This document shows, one piece after another, positions 1 to 12,300 of a DNA stretch of 64,000 nucleotides. Source of the DNA: Rhizophagus clarus (lineage: Eukaryota; Glomeromycota; Glomeromycetes; Glomerales; Glomeraceae); assembly GCA_015698045.1 (NCBI GenBank), contig BLAL01000242.1, forward strand, positions 1,369,001 to 1,433,000. Reading direction: 5' to 3'. The position numbers and the translations under genes were made by a program. Position 1 is the stretch's first letter. The number at the start of each line of letters is the position of its first letter. Under the pieces are notes generated by a model. The model ran no database searches and was not told the DNA's origin. It saw nothing but the letters and a program-made list of their open reading frames with translations.

Positions 1-1500
1 TATGAAAACGTAGGATACTCCTATTAGTATCGGATAGAATTTCATTACATGAAACATAAAACGCGAGTCACTTTTATCGAATATGTAGATGAGCCCAGTA
101 ATCCAAGTAGAATAGCTTTTAATTCAGGTTTAAGCGAAATAAAGATGGGCGCGCGAAGCTCGTCATCGTAATAGAAAAAGAATAATTTCAACTTGACATA
201 AATATGCCATGCAAAACAGTGGTATTTGTTTGTGATTTAATTTGTCTAATGTCCGAAAGATCGGGAATATGATGTTTTGACCCAATTGGTTTTTGATGCA
301 CCCTTAAGAAGATTAAAGACTTCTTATGTTAAGATTATTAAGTCTTTCAAGAATTTTCGTTTAGCGACAATCCTCGATATACGTTCTTTATAGGGTACAG
401 GGTTGCCGTATTAAGCCACCGGGAACAACGCCGTTATCGCGAAAGTACGATTTGAACTCGATATATTGATATCCCATATACCTCTGATGATTATAATATG
501 CCAAAAGCTCTATCAAAGGAATATTTAGTGAATACTTGTTTTGTCTTGGCAAAGAATACTTATTTATCTCATCAAATAAGCGTCACATAAGTTTTTCTAT
601 AGAATACTTGATGAGCAAAAATCTTTTGGATCAAATGGCAGTTTAATTAATTTATCCGACATTTTTCTACTTTGTATAAACATGGAATATTTCACAATAT
701 TTGTTCAAGAATAAACTCTTTACAGGAAAAAGAAAAAATAATGGATGAATTTTAGGAGAGTTAAATTGTGCAAGATATGATATCTGGAAGTGAATATCAA
801 AATGATCCAAGTATCTCTCTAAAGTCATCTTACCTCCTTAACCAAAAAGTGACAACGATATTTTAAAACGATATTAAACGTATTTTAATATATTTACCGA
901 TTACGTTGTAAATTTTACGAGAAACACTAATTCTAAGCGGTACTCGATAACACCTAACCTCTATCATTGATCCAAATCTCCCCCAAATCTATTGATCAAA
1001 CTATGTTAAGGAAAGATCCTTCAGTTTCTAATCTTAAATCAATGATGACCATTTTTTACTCGATCACCTTTATTGCTACATGTAGTTCTTTAGGTGATAT
1101 TTTTTCTAATTTAGAAGATTTAACAAGTCACATTCATAGTGAAATATTATTTTTAGACTCGACTCGATTCGATCCGAATTTTCCGAGTCGAGTACGATTT
1201 TGTTTAATAATTGACTCGACTCGACTCGTTCGGAGCATATTTGGATCTTCATATTATAACTTTATATAACTTTATTAAACTGGATGAAAATATCAATGCG
1301 TACATAAGTGACCTTCTCTTATGGTCGTGAAATGTTGAATCAAACGAATAAGTCGCGGTGAAGTTTGGCAAGTACGTATTAATAATCTGTGTAAAAAAAA
1401 AATTCATTTATCTTCATAATCTTATAATAATTTCCCCAATTTTTAGGATTTAAAGGATTTTCATTTGCTTTTTCGTCAATAGTTAGTTCTTAAAACCAGA
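1..1500 (+). pseudogene. Decayed 3' part of a DDX60-like helicase gene
   Basis: This is a degenerate copy of the C-terminal half of the intact helicase gene at 9320-14866. Anchors of clear nucleotide similarity run in the same order: about 190-240 with 13464-13500, 596-700 with 13840-13990, 815-840 with 14120-14145, 967-1147 with 14275-14455, and 1285-1320 with 14490-14525. Many stops and indels break the frame, and part of motif VI is deleted near 225-245. The last intron is still recognisable (about 1380-1445, ending TTTTTAG before GGATTT), so the copy arose by DNA duplication and not from spliced mRNA. An 80-bp foreign repeat sits inside it at 1156-1236. The copy runs off the left edge of the window. 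Confidence 0.85.
1156..1236. repeat. GACTCG-rich inverted repeat inserted in the helicase relic
   Basis: Repeats of GACTCGACTCG on one side face CGAGTCGAG on the other, so the tract can fold back. It interrupts a relic that aligns with the intact gene on both sides and has no counterpart near 14455-14490 there, so it entered after the duplication. Its base composition (CG-containing hexamers) is unlike the surrounding A/T-rich DNA. Confidence 0.6.
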
Positions 1501-1775
1501 TTGATGAAATGAAAAATAATAATTTAAATTAGGCGAAACTTTATTTATGAAAGGAATCATGTTCTTGAGAATTTGAAATACATGGTTTTGAAGAAAATTC
1601 TTGTATACTCGGGCATAATTGTCATGGTTATAAATACGAAGCCACATGACAATCGCGATAATGAAAATAGAATTTTAACTTCGAATATAATTCATGGTAT
1701 TTATATTTGTTATATTTATCGAGAATTATGGAAATAACGTCTAGATTACTACTAATGTAAACGGGGAGTTTTTTC

Positions 1776-2537
1776 GGGACCTGTTCAAATTACCGACAAT
1801 CAAATTACCGACAATTATTTGACCGACAATTATCTTACCGACAGGTACATTTTACCGACAATCAACTTATCGACAATCATTTTACCGACAAATATTATTT
1901 TTTTACTATTTATTATACATTTAATAAATGATATATAAATTTTATTAATATATTGTAATATTACCAAAATTAAAAAACAAATATTAAAATTAATTTTCAA
2001 TTAGTTTTCCATCTAAATCTTTTATTTAATAAAATTTGTTTGATAACATTATTTCAAGCACAATACAAATAAGAAAATAAGGCTATTTTTTAAAAGATCA
2101 AACAATTTTAGTCTTTTAAAGTGAAATATTATGTGCAATACCTCGAAGATATTCCATAAGTGACCTATTATTTTGGTCATTATAGAAAAAATCAAACAAT
2201 CTATATATTGTTTCCTACTTTCCTGTATCAAATCCCGATTAAATCCTAATAAGACGCAGTAATCATGAAAAAAATTCTTATATTTTTGTAATAATGAATA
2301 AAAATTTATAAAATTATTTATATTTAAAATGCATTTTATTATATTAATAAATATAATGGAAAATTTTAAGTAAAATAATTGTTTGTAAAATATTGTAAAA
2401 TAATTGTCGGTAAAATGATTGTCGATAAAATGATTGTCGATAATATATGTACTGTCGGTAAAATGTACCTGTCGGTCAAGTGATTGTCGGTAAAATAACT
2501 GTCGGTAATTTGATTGTCGGTAATGTGTCCCAGACCC
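1776..2537. mobile_element. Non-autonomous TIR transposon with ACCGACAAT subterminal arrays, 8-bp TSD
   Basis: The element is 762 bp and flanked by a perfect 8-bp target-site duplication GTTTTTTC (1768-1775 and 2538-2545). It begins GGGACCTG and ends CAGACCC. Inside each end lies an array of short units with core ACCGACAAT spaced 12-15 bp; the left array reads ACCGACA and the right array TGTCGGT, so the arrays are inverted. The middle is A/T-rich and I see no transposase. An 8-bp duplication is known from hAT, P and some Mutator-like elements; the termini do not let me choose. A minus-strand open frame of 167 codons across the repeats looks fortuitous. Confidence 0.85.
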
Positions 2538-2545
2538 GTTTTTTC

Positions 2546-3188
2546 TTATCAAAAGGATTTATCGTATATATTAAGATTGGTGAGATTTTTTTACGTATAT
2601 CTTCTATATTATATGATGCTGTTATACCTGAATTATTATATAATAATTTATGTCATTATCAATGAAACAAAATTACTACATTAGTAGGCAGCGTAGTAAC
2701 TAGTAACTAGTAAACCCATAAAAAAAAAAAATTTTTTTACTCTATTATCACATGATATAGACGTGAATTTTTTCCGTAAATTTGATTGGTTTATGATGCG
2801 GCACAGCTAATCTTTAACTTTTTTTCTGAGAAATTTACTTTTGTAACAATTATCGAGAGGTAAAATCTTCACAAAGTAGAAAATACATACATGTAATAAT
2901 TACAAATACAGTAATCAAATTTATTAAGTATCGCTTATAAAAAGTAATGGTCTTGTGGAGGTTAATCAAAATGTTGAAAATGCATATTAGTTTTTATCAT
3001 CTAATGCTAGAAACTTTGCTTAAATTCTAATAAATCCAATTCAAAGTATTGAAATTACGCTGTAAAACCTTCATACAACGTTTTGCTAGCAAAAAAAAAA
3101 GTATTCACAGTTTGATGAACTATTTTTATAACGTTGAGCTAGTCCAAAAGTATTCATTTATTTTCTGTAAAACTCCGTGAAATATTAG
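2546..3188. other. Intergenic, nothing recognised
   Basis: A/T-rich DNA between two transposons. I see no coding frame of substance, no RNA gene and no clear repeat structure. Confidence 0.5.
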
Positions 3189-3861
3189 AGTGCGCGGTCA
3201 ACTAATTAAATCAAAACTATATATGGTGCCATATAAAATTTTACTATTAAAGATTTTTCTGATTAAGCTATTAATTAACTCCGTCTTATAATAAGTTTTT
3301 TATTAAATTGGTATGTTTATATGTTTATACCTCCATAAAATCAAAACTCTTCCAATTATTTATATTCCAAATTTTACAAAAGTATTCTAAATCAATATCT
3401 CTCTCATGTGACAGTTTTTTTTTCGAAAAAGATTGTATCATAAAATAACGCTTTCCGACGTGAAAAAAAATAATGTTTTCTAAAATATGGGACTGTTACA
3501 TTGTTTTTCAAGTTATTTAGTATTTATTTAAATTTTTAAGATTTTCTGCTAATTAAATATCTTTTAAAATTTCATGGGTAATGCTACTGTTACGTTAGAA
3601 TATTAACCTCGATGATCAATGTTGATCAATGTACTACACTCGTTGATCATTTTATTATATACTCTGTATATTTATATATTTTGTATATTTTACATACCGC
3701 TTATTTTATAAGCATTTAAAGAACTGACCTAACACTACCAATATCATATTGTACAAGATTAGGAAAATATAATGGATCAATATTTACTATTGTCGTATTT
3801 ATTGTTGTAAATTTTATATGATACCATATATAATTTTGATTTAATTAGTTGACCGCGCACC
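3189..3861. mobile_element. MITE-like element with about 55-bp terminal inverted repeats, TTAG TSD
   Basis: The left end (from GTGCGCGGTCAACTAATTAA at 3190) and the right end (to TTAATTAGTTGACCGCGCAC at 3860) are inverted copies over about 55 bp with only a few mismatches. The direct repeat TTAG (3185-3188 and 3862-3865) is a plausible 4-bp target duplication. The 673-bp interior has no coding frame, so the element would be non-autonomous. I cannot name its superfamily. Confidence 0.8.
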
Positions 3862-3865
3862 TTAG

Positions 3866-6800
3866 TGAAATATACTTTGTAGTTTATGAAAAAAAAAAAA
3901 AAGAATACGAATCAACTTTTTACCGTTTATTAATTACGTAGAAACATAGAACGTGATAATCGATTTGTTTATTTTATATCAAAGGAATCTTTCTATCTTT
4001 GTAAATAATGGAGCTTTTTTTTGTACTCCCTTTCGAATTCACATATGGAAGAATTTTCTTAGAATAACGAAAATTTCGTTTTTCCGATTACTAATTTATT
4101 TAACTTTTCTCCTAGTTATGTTGCACCGCACCAATAAAATTGTTTGTTTATCGAACTAAACCAAATACTGATCTGATACGTGTGCTACGTGGAGTGTTAG
4201 GTGTAATAATAGTCGGATTCTTTGTATATGTGCAGTTTAACTTTGTTAGCTGACGTAATGTTTAATGTTTTGTTATTTATTTTATTTATGCGATAACGAA
4301 AATCGTATATACATATTGTGCGTGTCAATAATACGCAATAGAGAAGACAGTTTCTGTGTGCACACGCTTAAAATTGGAACACATAAAACATTATATATAT
4401 GTTTCTTGTGTACAGTTTAGACTTTTGACTCTATAATAAAATTACTTATTTGTCGTTATTGTTCAGTATACGTATACTACATTATTAAAATGAACGATGA
4501 ATAAGAAGAGTATTTTTTTTTTTAGTGTTTTATGAAAGGAAATAGTGTTAAATCAAGTTGGCAGATCCTTCACTCCGTATTTCCGTTTACCTAAATAGTA
4601 ATTTTTGAATAATATTACTTAATAATTTCTTCCAGTTGGCGGAGATTATGTAATATTCACCTTATTATTTACTCATTCACTTATCTTTATTTATCTACCA
4701 GTGTAAGTACGAAACTAGTAAAAAAAATTTCTGCAAAAACTCCGATAAATGAAAGACTAAGATTGTGCGTACATAAACTAAAATTATTAAACTTTAACCG
4801 GAGTGATAAACCGTAAAATATTAAATTTTTGTTTTTCTGTACGGAAAATTCTTTTAACAGTAATTGCGGCGGCATATATTGACTAATATTATTTTTATTA
4901 TAAACATCTCCCAAATAAGATAATTTTGATCCCGTGTAAGTATGCAACCAATCATTTTCTAAATAGGTGAGATACTAAATAATGTAATAAGGCCACTATG
5001 AAACTATGAATTCGATGAGAAAAATATTTATTTGCGTTACTTTTCACCCAAAAAAAAGTTTTATTAAATAGGAAAATAAATTATGTTTTATTAGTTTCTC
5101 TAATGTACAGACTTAAGCATATTACTTTTTTTGAAGAAAAGGGATTCTTGATTTCTTTGTTATATTATCCCTGTAAAAATGAAATCCAGGATATCTTATT
5201 ATACTCACTTGCATTTATTAAGAACCAATACATTTCATCGAATTAAAATCAAGGAATAAGAAGTGATGAAATAGTAACCATTATGATTGTACATTTATTG
5301 ACGAAAAGAAGAGAGTCTTGTAACCATTATTAAACAAATATATAGATTAAAAAATGTTAAATTTATTACTATTGCAAAAAATAAGAACCAATAAGGTATC
5401 TTTATTTGCACGGCTATTGAAAGAATCACATGTGGTTTGTTGAATAATTGGAAACTATAAGAGTAAACTGGATAATCGTAATTTGATTGGTGAGATCTAA
5501 TTTCATTCTATAATAAGCAGGAAAAAAGAAAAACCTTTGTGTTTGACTGAAATAATCATAAAGAAACATATGATGATGATAGGACTAGAGTTAAGAAAAT
5601 ATAGAAATGCGAAAAATGTGAAGAAAAGATGCCGAAAAAAAATATAATCTTAAATTTTCATATCCATACTAATCTATATTGAATACGGTAAGAAAATAAT
5701 GAATATGAAATTTCAGCAGGTAAATAAATTATTTTCGGAATAATTATTCGTAATTTAAGTTAGTTGTAATCGATCAATTAATCAATAGTATGAGAATTAT
5801 CGGCCAAGCGAATGTTTGTTAGTTGTTTGGACAACAATTTCTTGATGACATTTGAATGAATATCGCTCAGTTTTTAATATTACATAATATTGAAATAATA
5901 ACTGTTAATAAATTTACATTTTTTCTGCATAATCATTATATTTATTTGAATATAAAGCGCCACTTACCTAGTACAGTACATTTTATTTGTCTAACGTGTC
6001 TTCTGATTTTCGGAAAAAATTCTTTATTTGTAAATATAATAATATATATAAGAAGAAATTGACAAAGATGATAGGATTTCTTTGTATTGCTTTTTCTTTA
6101 CAATCATCTGCACAATCAATTAGTGTGATGTTAATTTACAACGAATCAAAATATTATGTATATCATTCCTTTTATAGATAATTCCAGCCAAGAACTTATT
6201 ACTATTTTAGAAGCTGGCTGAGATTATTATAATTCCGGCCCTGAAAAAATGCGAACACTCAGTAGTAAAATCTTTTGGTTGCCACCTTTACCTCTGTATA
6301 TATATTTCGGGGTCCTATTGGATCCTGTTGTACGCATTTGAATAAAATCACCTATTATTGTAACACCGATCATCAATTCTTATAAAAAAAAAATTATTTG
6401 ATTTAATCACAAAGAAGAAAGAACTTTATAAACTGTGCAACAGGATTAAGTTTTTTGTAAAGTCAGAAATGTATATATACAAGGGTAAGATGTGAAATCC
6501 TTATCCTATTAGTTGTACGCATAACGTTAGCCAGAATCTAAAAAAAGATAAGATCTGCATATTATTATTTTGATCTTAGAATAATTAACATGCGAGTTCA
6601 CTACACTAACTCAGCACTCAGCAACTCTAAATTATGTTTACAAACGATAATTTGATGAAAACAAAAGAAGATAATTGCAGATTATTTTAAAACCTAATAA
6701 AAGATCAGAAAGCTCTGACTAACACTCTCAGTTGCTTATAAATAAATGGATTGTTATAATAATTAAGCAATGCAAATTTAATCTTTATTATCACACTATA

Positions 6801-7071
6801 AAAAATTTGCTATTAAATATAAGTTATACTGTATACAAGATTCTATACGTTAATTACAATGAGTTCTGAAAGCTAAAAAATATAAGTTCTATCATCCTGC
6901 ACGAACATATTCTATCAAATGTCAATAGATTTTCTTAAATACATTATATTAAATATATTTTTTTTAAAAAAAAAAGAAATGAAAGACGGATCTCCTCTTT
7001 GCAATTTAGATCATTAATATCATTAACTGCTTTTCTAGATGAATTTTGACATGCATATTTTGCAATACTAG
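3866..7071. other. Gene-poor A/T-rich DNA
   Basis: Several frames of 60-90 codons occur on both strands, but none shows a recognisable motif, a start context or likely splice partners. I see no RNA gene or ordered repeat. Nothing supportable is annotated here. Confidence 0.5.
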
Positions 7072-7311
7072 TTAATGATGTCCAGTAGGTAAAATTAAAG
7101 ACTCGAAACTTTTGTTTTCATTGAAGCTCGTCCCGTTAAAGAAATTATTCTCCAGGGGATTATTTGTAATTTGTCGTGTAGTAATTCTAGCAATTTGATC
7201 AATAGTGTGCGCGTTGCTTTTCAAACGAATTCTTGAAACACGATTTTGTGTTGCACTATCTACAATGTTTAAAAATCGTGAAGTTCTGCGTGTTCTTCGT
7301 ACAGACGACAT
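7072..7311 (-). CDS. Small basic protein, member of a two-gene family in this window
   Basis: A 79-residue single-exon frame on the minus strand. I do not recognise the family. It is a clear paralogue of the 91-residue protein at 32765-33040: shared elements in order are MSS at the start, R-T-R near residue 8, DQIA (39-42), QITNN (47-51), FFNGT (57-61) and SFESLILP (68-75), followed by G. The N-terminal half is rich in Arg, Ser and Asn, with no signal peptide and no membrane segment. Upstream DNA is also related, including a TATA-like AGCTTTTTATAAAA about 150 bp before the ATG. Conservation concentrated in the protein C-terminus suggests selection, but the function is unknown. Confidence 0.6.
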   Translation of the reverse strand: MSSVRRTRRTSRFLNIVDSATQNRVSRIRLKSNAHTIDQIARITTRQITNNPLENNFFNGTSFNENKSFESLILPTGHH

Positions 7312-9319
7312 ACCAACTGAATATGATTTTGTTATATGATTTTTTTTAATTTATTAAAGAAATAAGTTTACCCAAACTGATTATTAAAGACTGTTTAATA
7401 ATGTTAAGGCAACTATTATTATTTTTTAAATTTTTTCACAAGTAAAAGTAAGAGAATTTTTTAGCTTTTTATAAAAATTTTGAATTTAATTACTTTAGTA
7501 ATCATATTAACTTTTATTATTTAAATATTATTATAATCTTTTACTAAAAGATTTCTAATGAATGCACCAATAAAACGCAATCGATAATTCATATTTTTCT
7601 TTAATAGTTCAAAAATAGTACGACTTTATTGATGCAGTGTTTATAATTAAATACCTTAATTTGTTTAAAAATAGCAATTCTAAATAAAATAATCTCTCTT
7701 TTCAGACATGTAAACAAAATAAAATAATATAGCAAAACACAAAGAACATTTCATTGTATGTAGTATTAATTTAGAACTCTATGTTTGATACCAATTTATA
7801 TCATTATACTAATCATGATGCCTGATACCAATTTTATGTTCTTAATTATATTAAAAAAAAAGTTATAATTATAATGAAATTTTGCTTTTTACTTTATAAT
7901 ATACAGTAATTTGCCTTGAATAATAATAAAAAGCCAATTGTGTACCATAATTCTTTTTTTACAAATTCGGTACTATTAATTTATAATTAAAAATGTAACA
8001 TTAATTTTATCATAGTCAGGGGTAAATTCTTTGAATTAATCCTTTTAAACAGAGTTTTATTTAAATGTTTTGTAACACGATACCATAGTTAAAACCGCGT
8101 ACTAATGCAAGAACTATGAAAAGATCACATATAATACGTAAATAATAGTTTAACTATTAATTGTATCAAAAAATACATACATATATATTTAGTATATGTT
8201 TTTTATTACAATTACAATAAACATGAATAAACATGCTATTGACAAATTTAAAGCTCGGCTCTTTTTTTATGCTTTAGGTTAAGGTGCTTTTGTGTCGATC
8301 AATTTCATATTTGTTACTTTCCTTTCACTACTACGTCATATCACGTAGATCATATCCTTTTTCGTGCTATAATAACATCATAAATACTGCGTCGTTTCCA
8401 ACATAATTTCCGAATATTCTTTTTTATTAATTGTATTTTAAAGAACTTGAATATATGATGTGAAACAGCTTCTGTAAAATTTTGAAGGATTTTGAAACCT
8501 TTGATGCTTAAAATTTTTTGTCAACAATTTACCGTACACAGAGAGAAAAATAAATTTGGATTTTTAATTTTTTACATCTTTATTACATTTGATTAAGATT
8601 ATATTATATTATATTGAGAAAAATGAATAGCATACATTGAATTTGACAATGTGGAATATTAAAAGAGGCATGAATTTGATAATTTTGGATGTTTGTCATT
8701 TTTAGGTATGTTTTCGGTCATTTTTGGACGTTACCGGATATTCCGGTATCCTATATATATATGCAATAAGGCATACATATATAAATATTATTTGCTTATT
8801 TCAGTTAAATTAAGATTTAACCTGTACTCTTAGAAGTTGATAAAAGTTTTTGATATCATGTTCATTTTATTCAAATAGAGCATTTAATCGTTCAATTTAT
8901 ATGTTTTTTGCCGGCCCTCTACTGCGGTCAATTGTTATTGATCACTGTAAAAGGAAACCGTAGAATGAAGGTCACAGATTTCATAAAACTCATATAAGGA
9001 AGGTATTATATGTAAACAATGAAAGAATAAAAGAAAAAAGTAAAAGGCAAAGTGGATGAATATTAATTGTTTATCAATAAGGAAAATGTTCATTTTACTG
9101 TTTTTATTTAAACACTGGAATTGTTTTATTTTACTTTCGACGTTCACAAAAAAATTCAAAAAAAAAAAAAAAAATCCTTGAAAATCCTTAAACGAAAAAA
9201 AAAAATTTTTTCAGCATTCATAAAAAAAAATTTTTGAAAAAATCCTTAAGTGAAAAAATTGGTTTTCCAAGCGAATAAAAAGATTCTTTAAAAAAAATTC
9301 TCGGTAGGAAAAAAAAAAC
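7312..9319. other. A/T-rich region between small gene and helicase
   Basis: Apart from the promoter region of the minus-strand gene I see no supported gene. A run of near-repeats of AAAAATCCTTGAAAATCC and related A-rich strings lies at 9140-9310, just before the helicase start, and could be its 5' leader. Confidence 0.45.
7463..7476 (-). promoter_or_regulatory. TATA-like box upstream of the 7072-7311 gene
   Basis: On the minus strand this reads TTTTATAAAAAGCT, about 150 bp before the start codon. The paralogue at 32765-33040 has TTATAAAAGC in the equivalent place, and the DNA around both boxes is similar, which favours a conserved promoter over chance in A/T-rich sequence. Confidence 0.45.
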
Positions 9320-12300
9320 ATGTTTCTAACCATGAACGAAGAAGATAATAAAAACGAATATCGGTTAAAAAACGAATGGTACAACAAGTGCCGTTATAAA
9401 TATATTGATCTTGGTGAATTTGGAGGTAAATAAATATATATATGTATATAATAATACAATTATTATATTTATTAATTTATTATTGATTTATAATAAAAAA
9501 TTTTATTTTCATAATTATAGGTAATGAATTGTTCGTAATAGAGGGTGATAGTTTAATTTTTAAATTCATTTATGATCCTAAAACAGATTTTCTTGATTTT
9601 GGTCAAACTATTAGTGGAGGTCAATTTTTATCTCTAATTTACTTGTTCGAAAATTTTCTTAAAAAACTCAAAGAACGTGAATACGTTTTTCATATCGCTT
9701 TTTTTGACGTTCATAAATCATTATGGAATAATCGTCCAAAATTACGAATTGCAAGAGATATTATTATTGATCACTTAAAATCTAATACTAAAATGTTGGT
9801 CTATGAATTTAAAAATTGGTGGACTGAAGAATGGAAAGAGTATTTAATCAACAGGCAACCTTCATTCATTTTAACTGGTGATGGCTCAACAGAACATTTA
9901 GGAATAAAAGAAATAGATAATTATGATGATGATGAACCTTCAATTTCTGGAATTGCGACAAAAAACTCTTTAAAATTGACTATCGTACTACGAGCGTTCA
10001 TGTTCTTTTCCCTTCACCACATGGATACGCCTATAGCACTTTTACCTGCGATGGAATTTAGAGATTCACATGCATATGCTTATGTAGTTGAAAGAGGTAT
10101 TAATTCAAATAACGAAGTTCAAGAGATGTTGAATGTTATTTTAAATTTAGTAATGAAAGCATTTGAAATATATGATGAAAAATCAAAATGGCTTAAAGGT
10201 CCTATTGAAAATTTCGAATTAACATCATCAAGCAAAGATTTGTTAACTTCTCAAGAATGTTCATATGTATGGTCAAATGGTGGGAAAAGGATCGCACTTA
10301 TTTTATTATCTTTGACGGGAGTTTTGTGCAATAATAATGATATACCGGATTTTCAATATTTAGCGAAAATATTTTTGCTTCATGTGATTTTTTTAGATTA
10401 CCTTCCCTTAAAATTAAGAACTGCAAAACCAGTTAGTAATGGAAATACGATTGAAACATTCCTACAAAATTTTTATGCTTATAGTGCTAAAATTCATATG
10501 AGTGAAATTTTCCTTCAAACAACTCAAAATTTAAAGAATAATCTTTACGATTTTGTAGATACACAACTTTTCGCATCCTTAATCCAATGTCAATATGATG
10601 ATGTGCTAAATTTTAATGACCTTCCTAATGAAATCAAACAACAATTTGATACATGTTGGAATCTTTTAAACCGATTTTGTGAATACAATGGTCTTAATTC
10701 TTTAGATATCGATTATGTTGAAAATTTGAAAGAAAAATTTCAAATTGAAAAAATAGAAATTAATTCAGGATCATCGGTTCGTAACGAAGATGCAAAACTT
10801 CTTCCATTTAAACATGAGTTCTTTGAAGAATATTTTGAAGATATGAATTTAAAGATTCCCGAAGATTCAAGTGTAAAAATTGATGAAGGTCAATATGGAT
10901 TAATTGGGAATGTTTATTATGATGATACCACACATTGGCATTCTACAAAACCGATAATTACAAGTAAATCAGAATCTTATTTCAATAAAAATAAGAATTC
11001 TTCTGAACGAACGGGATATCAGAAATTTACTAGATATTTAGAAAGGTATGCGGCCTCATTAAATGGTACACAAGGATATTATACACAAAATATCATTGTG
11101 AAAAAATCAATTGAAAAACCACCAGTTAAGAAAAAATCTGCTTGCGCAACGAAGAGAAAAGATAAAATTAAACAAGACAAATTACAAAACTCTTTAGAAC
11201 ATTCTGAAAAATATCTTGCATTGGAAGAAATTTTAAAAGTTAAAAATATAAAAGAACAAATTAATCTTTTAGATAATAAACTTGAAAAAAAAGACAAAAT
11301 CACACATCAATTTACTATGTTTAGAGGGCAATTCAAAAAATTGGAGATCTTGATGAAGCTTTGGGCCGAACATTGTAAAACATCTAACGTGAAAAATGAT
11401 TGGATGATTCCTATAAACATATTGCACCAAGTGTTCTATATTGTACCAAATTTTTCAAAATATTTGAATGACAAGCGGATGGAAGACTTAATTGAAGTTT
11501 TAAATCGACTTAAATTTAACAACTGCAAAGATAATTTACTAAAGAATGTAAAAGTTTCAAAAGAAAACGAAGAAAATAATGAAAATTTACCATCGTTTGA
11601 TTTTAATTTACCTGAAGATTCGATCGATTTATCTATTGAAATATCTGATGCGAGATTTCAAATGTTATACGCGGGTCATTTAATGGATCGAAATACAAAT
11701 TCGATAGGTGATCCTCGAGTTCCATTTAAACCAGGTATTTTTTTTTTTAAAAAAAAAAGAAAAAAAATTGTTATAAGAAATATATTAACTATATGAAATA
11801 TTTTATTAGATGAATGGCAAGTTAAAGTTTTGGATTTAATCGATAAAAACGAATCTGCATTAATTTGCTGTCCAACTTCATCGGGAAAAACTTTCATATC
11901 ATTTTATGCAATGGAGAAAATTCTTCGAGAAAGTGATGATGGAATTTTAGTATATGTTGCTCCTACTAAGGCTTTGGTTAATCAAGTAACAGCTGAGATT
12001 TATGGTCGTTTTAGGAAAAATTATAAACACGGTAATAAAACAACTTGGGGTGTATATACTCGAGAGTATCGTGAAAATCATGAGAAATGTCAAATTCTTG
12101 TAACAGTCCCGCAAATGCTTGAAATATTGATTTTATCTCCACAACGCATATCGTGGTCTCGAAATATAAAAAGAATAATTTTTGATGAGGTACTGTAATT
12201 TAACTTATTCAAAATATTTTGGTTGTCAATTCTTTTCTTTTCTTCTTGCTAAAATCACCACTTCATTTATCTCAAAAGGTTCATATGATTGGAATAGATG

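Noticed and set aside
2049..2552. 167-codon minus-strand frame
   Set aside because: Its repeated residues come from the subterminal ACCGACAAT units of a transposon; it crosses the element end into flanking DNA.
11079..11303. 74-codon minus-strand frame in the helicase gene
   Set aside because: Shadow of a long exon with recognised motifs on the plus strand.
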